A DNA stretch of 42,500 bases from Glandiceps talaboti (lineage: Eukaryota; Hemichordata; Enteropneusta; Spengelidae). Under the pieces are notes generated by a model. That model made no database searches, was not told the origin of the DNA, and was given only the letters and a program-made list of their open reading frames with translations. The DNA lies in the NCBI RefSeq assembly GCF_964340395.1, contig NC_135570.1, forward strand, positions 3,172,501-3,215,000. The letters run 5' to 3'. How positions within the stretch are numbered: the first letter of the stretch is position 1; each line of letters starts with the position of its first letter. Positions 40,590-42,500 of the stretch are shown here, piece after piece. A program made the translations under genes and the position numbers.

Positions 40590-40761
40590 AACATCAGAGA
40601 CATCAGAGAATCTCCAAACTTGGAAACTTTCAAAAGAAAACTGAAAACGCACTTATTCTCCAAAGCGTACAGTGTGGTTTAAGCCATTGAGCGTCATAGA
40701 GCAAAACAATGTTTTTGGATTTTGGTGCTATATAAACTTTGCTGATTGATTGATTGATTGA
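40590..40761 (+). mobile_element. 3' end of a non-LTR retrotransposon (L2/CR1-like)
   Basis: A frame ending at TAA 40680-40682 reads NLETFKRKLKTHLFSKAY, the well-known C-terminal signature of CR1/L2-type reverse transcriptase ORFs. It is followed by a short 3' tail, gtgctatataaac, and a (TGAT)n terminal repeat (40743-40761), as expected for these LINEs. It is 5' truncated, with only about 25 codons left. Confidence 0.7.
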
Positions 40762-40788
40762 ACCCACTCTTAAAGAGGCTATTGGGAT

Positions 40789-40836
40789 ACGAAATGGGTA
40801 TCTGTTTTGGATTTTTAACTTGTTACTTGTGTTTGA
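40789..40836 (+). mobile_element. solo end of the 38-kb palindromic element family
   Basis: ttaaagaggctattgggata, then gggtatctgttttggatttt aligns with the left end of the 355-bp palindrome (ttaaagtggtcatatggatg, then ggtatctattttggattttt) with roughly 80 percent identity by eye. No matching opposite arm is seen nearby. Confidence 0.55.
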
Positions 40837-41145
40837 TGAAATTAAAGTATTTATACAATGGGAATAGACAAAGGCGTGACGAGACTACGTGGTTAGTAAT
40901 TATTCATGTCCACCCAGTGTATCTACAAATAACTTTCTGTACGTACAACAACACATGTTTTAATAGATTTTTTACAATTAACCGAGTTGCAATCACGATA
41001 TGGTGTGTGTTGTTGACAAGACATTTCAAGAAGAAAAATATAAGCAAGCTGTTTTACGAATCAAAATAAAACAATAATTCCTCAGCCACATAGCTATATT
41101 TTAATTGGACAGTGAAGAACTGATTTTGTTACATTGAACTTTGAA

Positions 41146-41516
41146 TTAGGCCTAATAAAACAAATTGTGTATTTCCGGTTACGCTCAATTTTAGAATAGG
41201 TGGAGTAGGTAGATTTTTTTTATTTTATTATATTTTTTTCTGTGTGTGTCTAGTTCAGGTTTTCCATTGTTTTCCAAATGGTCTCTGTGTTGTTTATTTC
41301 TTCCTATCACATGTACAGCCATTACAGATTGGAAGAATAGTTTTATATTGCCTTTTTAAGTTGATGTCAGTTTCCACATCCACTATTTCTCGTAAGACCA
41401 CAATTTTTACGATTTTATTAATTTTTTCTCGAATACGTAAAAAAAGTTCAGGGTCGGCAGTGAAAAGCTCGGTGGGGTCGGGTAACTGGAACCAAACAAT
41501 TGTTTTTAAGGCCTTA
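41146..41516 (-). mobile_element. dispersed repeat family R1, copy 2 (reverse orientation)
   Basis: It is homologous end to end to 3516-3886 on the opposite strand. Ends ttaggcctaataaaaca and (reverse complement) taaggccttaaaaacaatt form imperfect terminal inverted repeats of about 35 bp that include ggtta(c/g). The conserved core on the minus strand reads EIVDVETDINLKRQYKTILP, then ICNGC..DRKK before a stop, the same frame as in copy 1. No transposase is seen. Confidence 0.78.
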
Positions 41517-42019
41517 TAGGATCGATAGATAGATGGTAAAAATTATGTAATTTACTTTGTAGACAATGTCAAGCCCTCCGTAGGATTCATATTTTGCCTC
41601 TCATTGCCAGAATCCGTTTTTTTCCTTATGAAAGTAATATATATCGAGCAGGTACGTAGGTGATAGTCATAGAGATGTACGACTGTCTCTCAAATCGGCA
41701 ATATGGCTGAGAAATCGGATCAGATCGGATTTTTTTTTAATTTTATAAAAAACGGCCTATGTTTTTTTCTTCTTGAAAAATCTTGTGACAACACACACTA
41801 AATTTCTGTTGGGTAGCTTAAATTGTAATGTGTGAAAAGCTATTAAATGTCTAAGAAAAGTGTCTTGTAGTACAGGGAGCGATTTGTAAATGAACTGGGT
41901 GAACTCAAGTAATAACTACAGCACGTCAGTGCATGCATCTGTCGTCTCACCGTATATATTGAAACATATCACAATGCACACGTACTCTAATTATGTTTAC
42001 TTCTAATTGCAAGTAAAAT
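41517..42019. other. non-coding spacer, possibly 3' flank of the minus-strand gene
   Basis: T-rich and A-rich runs. A reverse-strand ATTAAA near 41736 could serve as a polyadenylation signal, with weak support. Confidence 0.35.
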
Positions 42020-42069
42020 CTTAAAAATCCAAAATATAAAAGACACATTTCTCATCCACATGGCCACTG
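42020..42069 (-). mobile_element. second solo end of the palindromic element family
   Basis: ttaaaaatccaaaatataaa, then ctcatccacatggccact matches the right end of the 38-kb palindrome (aaaaatccaaaataaatacc, then ctcatccatatggccact). It lies 125 bases beyond the stop codon of the minus-strand exon, probably in its 3' UTR or flank. Confidence 0.55.
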
Positions 42070-42193
42070 TAAAATGCAAAGCCCAATCAATGAATAAATG
42101 TATGCTACAAACACACTTAAATTTACATCATCTTCGACTTACAGATAGAGATTGTTTTCGAGTATGTACGTGAGATGGAAAAGTATCAAGTTC

Positions 42194-42481
42194 TTACATT
42201 TTAAATGTCTCCGAGGTGCAAGATGTACTTCTCGATGAAGATCTGTATTCATAGAGTCCGTTACACACACCGTTTCCACTAACTTTCAGATTATGAAGAT
42301 TGCTTAGAGAAGCAGAATGGGTCTTTAAAGAGTGCCAATCTTGAGTCGCTCTCCTGTTTATATTTGTTGATCTACTCAGGGTAGTTTGATAAGATGTACT
42401 GATACGAAGGGTAGGGTTCAACTGACCGTCTTTAGCCAAGCCAAGTCTACACAGGCGACGACAGAAACGTTTTAAGTCCTC
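42194..42481 (-). CDS. last coding exon, probable class A GPCR helix 8 and C-terminal tail (partial gene)
   Basis: Reading the minus strand, an acceptor (ttattttgtccctctag, using CT at 42482-42483 on the plus strand) is followed by a phase-0 open frame of 95 codons to TAA at 42194-42196. It begins EDLKRFCRRLCRLGLAKDGQ, an amphipathic basic helix with Cys residues suited to palmitoylation, as directly follows the NPxxY motif in rhodopsin-like receptors. A hydrophilic Ser/Thr-rich tail ends SRSTSCTSETFKM, with many possible phosphorylation sites. The transmembrane core would lie beyond the window end. A bare cytoplasmic tail cannot identify the receptor, and another protein type is possible. 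No repeat explains the frame. Confidence 0.45.
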   Translation of the reverse strand, partial: EDLKRFCRRLCRLGLAKDGQLNPTLRISTSYQTTLSRSTNINRRATQDWHSLKTHSASLSNLHNLKVSGNGVCNGLYEYRSSSRSTSCTSETFKM

Positions 42482-42500
42482 CTAGAGGGACAAAATAAAG

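Overview
This is an intron-rich, AT-rich animal nuclear genome window, not prokaryotic. It has GT-AG introns, AATAAA signals, very dense simple repeats, tRNA-derived SINE and LINE debris, and short inverted-repeat DNA elements. The one gene that can be read end to end encodes a DMBX-type homeodomain protein. The invertebrate-style repeat content points to a non-vertebrate bilaterian, perhaps a lophotrochozoan such as a mollusc or brachiopod. The sequence alone does not settle the species.

Layout. 1-6.8 kb: upstream part of the dmbx locus, with a TATA-like box near 178, a candidate non-coding 5' exon (717-856), microsatellites, an old LINE 3' fragment, one copy of a dispersed repeat family (3516-3886) and a 48-bp minisatellite with E-boxes. 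6.85-12.4 kb: dmbx on the + strand, four coding exons giving a 393-residue product, with a 31-bp minisatellite in intron 1 and an AATAAA at 12418. 12.54-14.0 kb: a 45-bp satellite of about 32 units directly behind the gene. 14-42 kb: a long gene-poor stretch with microsatellites, TA islands, several palindromic elements (19.8, 22.3, 31.6-32.0 and 38.0-38.3 kb), a SINE (24.6-24.9 kb), a LINE tail (40.6 kb), and a second full-size copy plus a fragment of the dispersed family. Weak coding candidates lie at 15.0-15.3, 38.5 and 39.3-40.0 kb. 42.19-42.48 kb: a last exon on the minus strand, most like the helix-8 and cytoplasmic tail of a class A GPCR, from a gene that continues past the window.

How things fit. 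Dmbx proteins are K50 paired-like transcription factors of anterior neural and sensory territories. The large flanking non-coding space, with clustered perfect CRE octamers, an RFX X-box and E-boxes, may be its regulatory landscape, but no functional link can be shown from sequence. The best structural finds are a 399-bp inverted-repeat element with a perfect 9-bp target-site duplication (Mutator-like), a 355-bp near-perfect palindrome with two solo relatives nearby, and a three-copy dispersed family whose two long copies share an open C-terminal-like reading frame.
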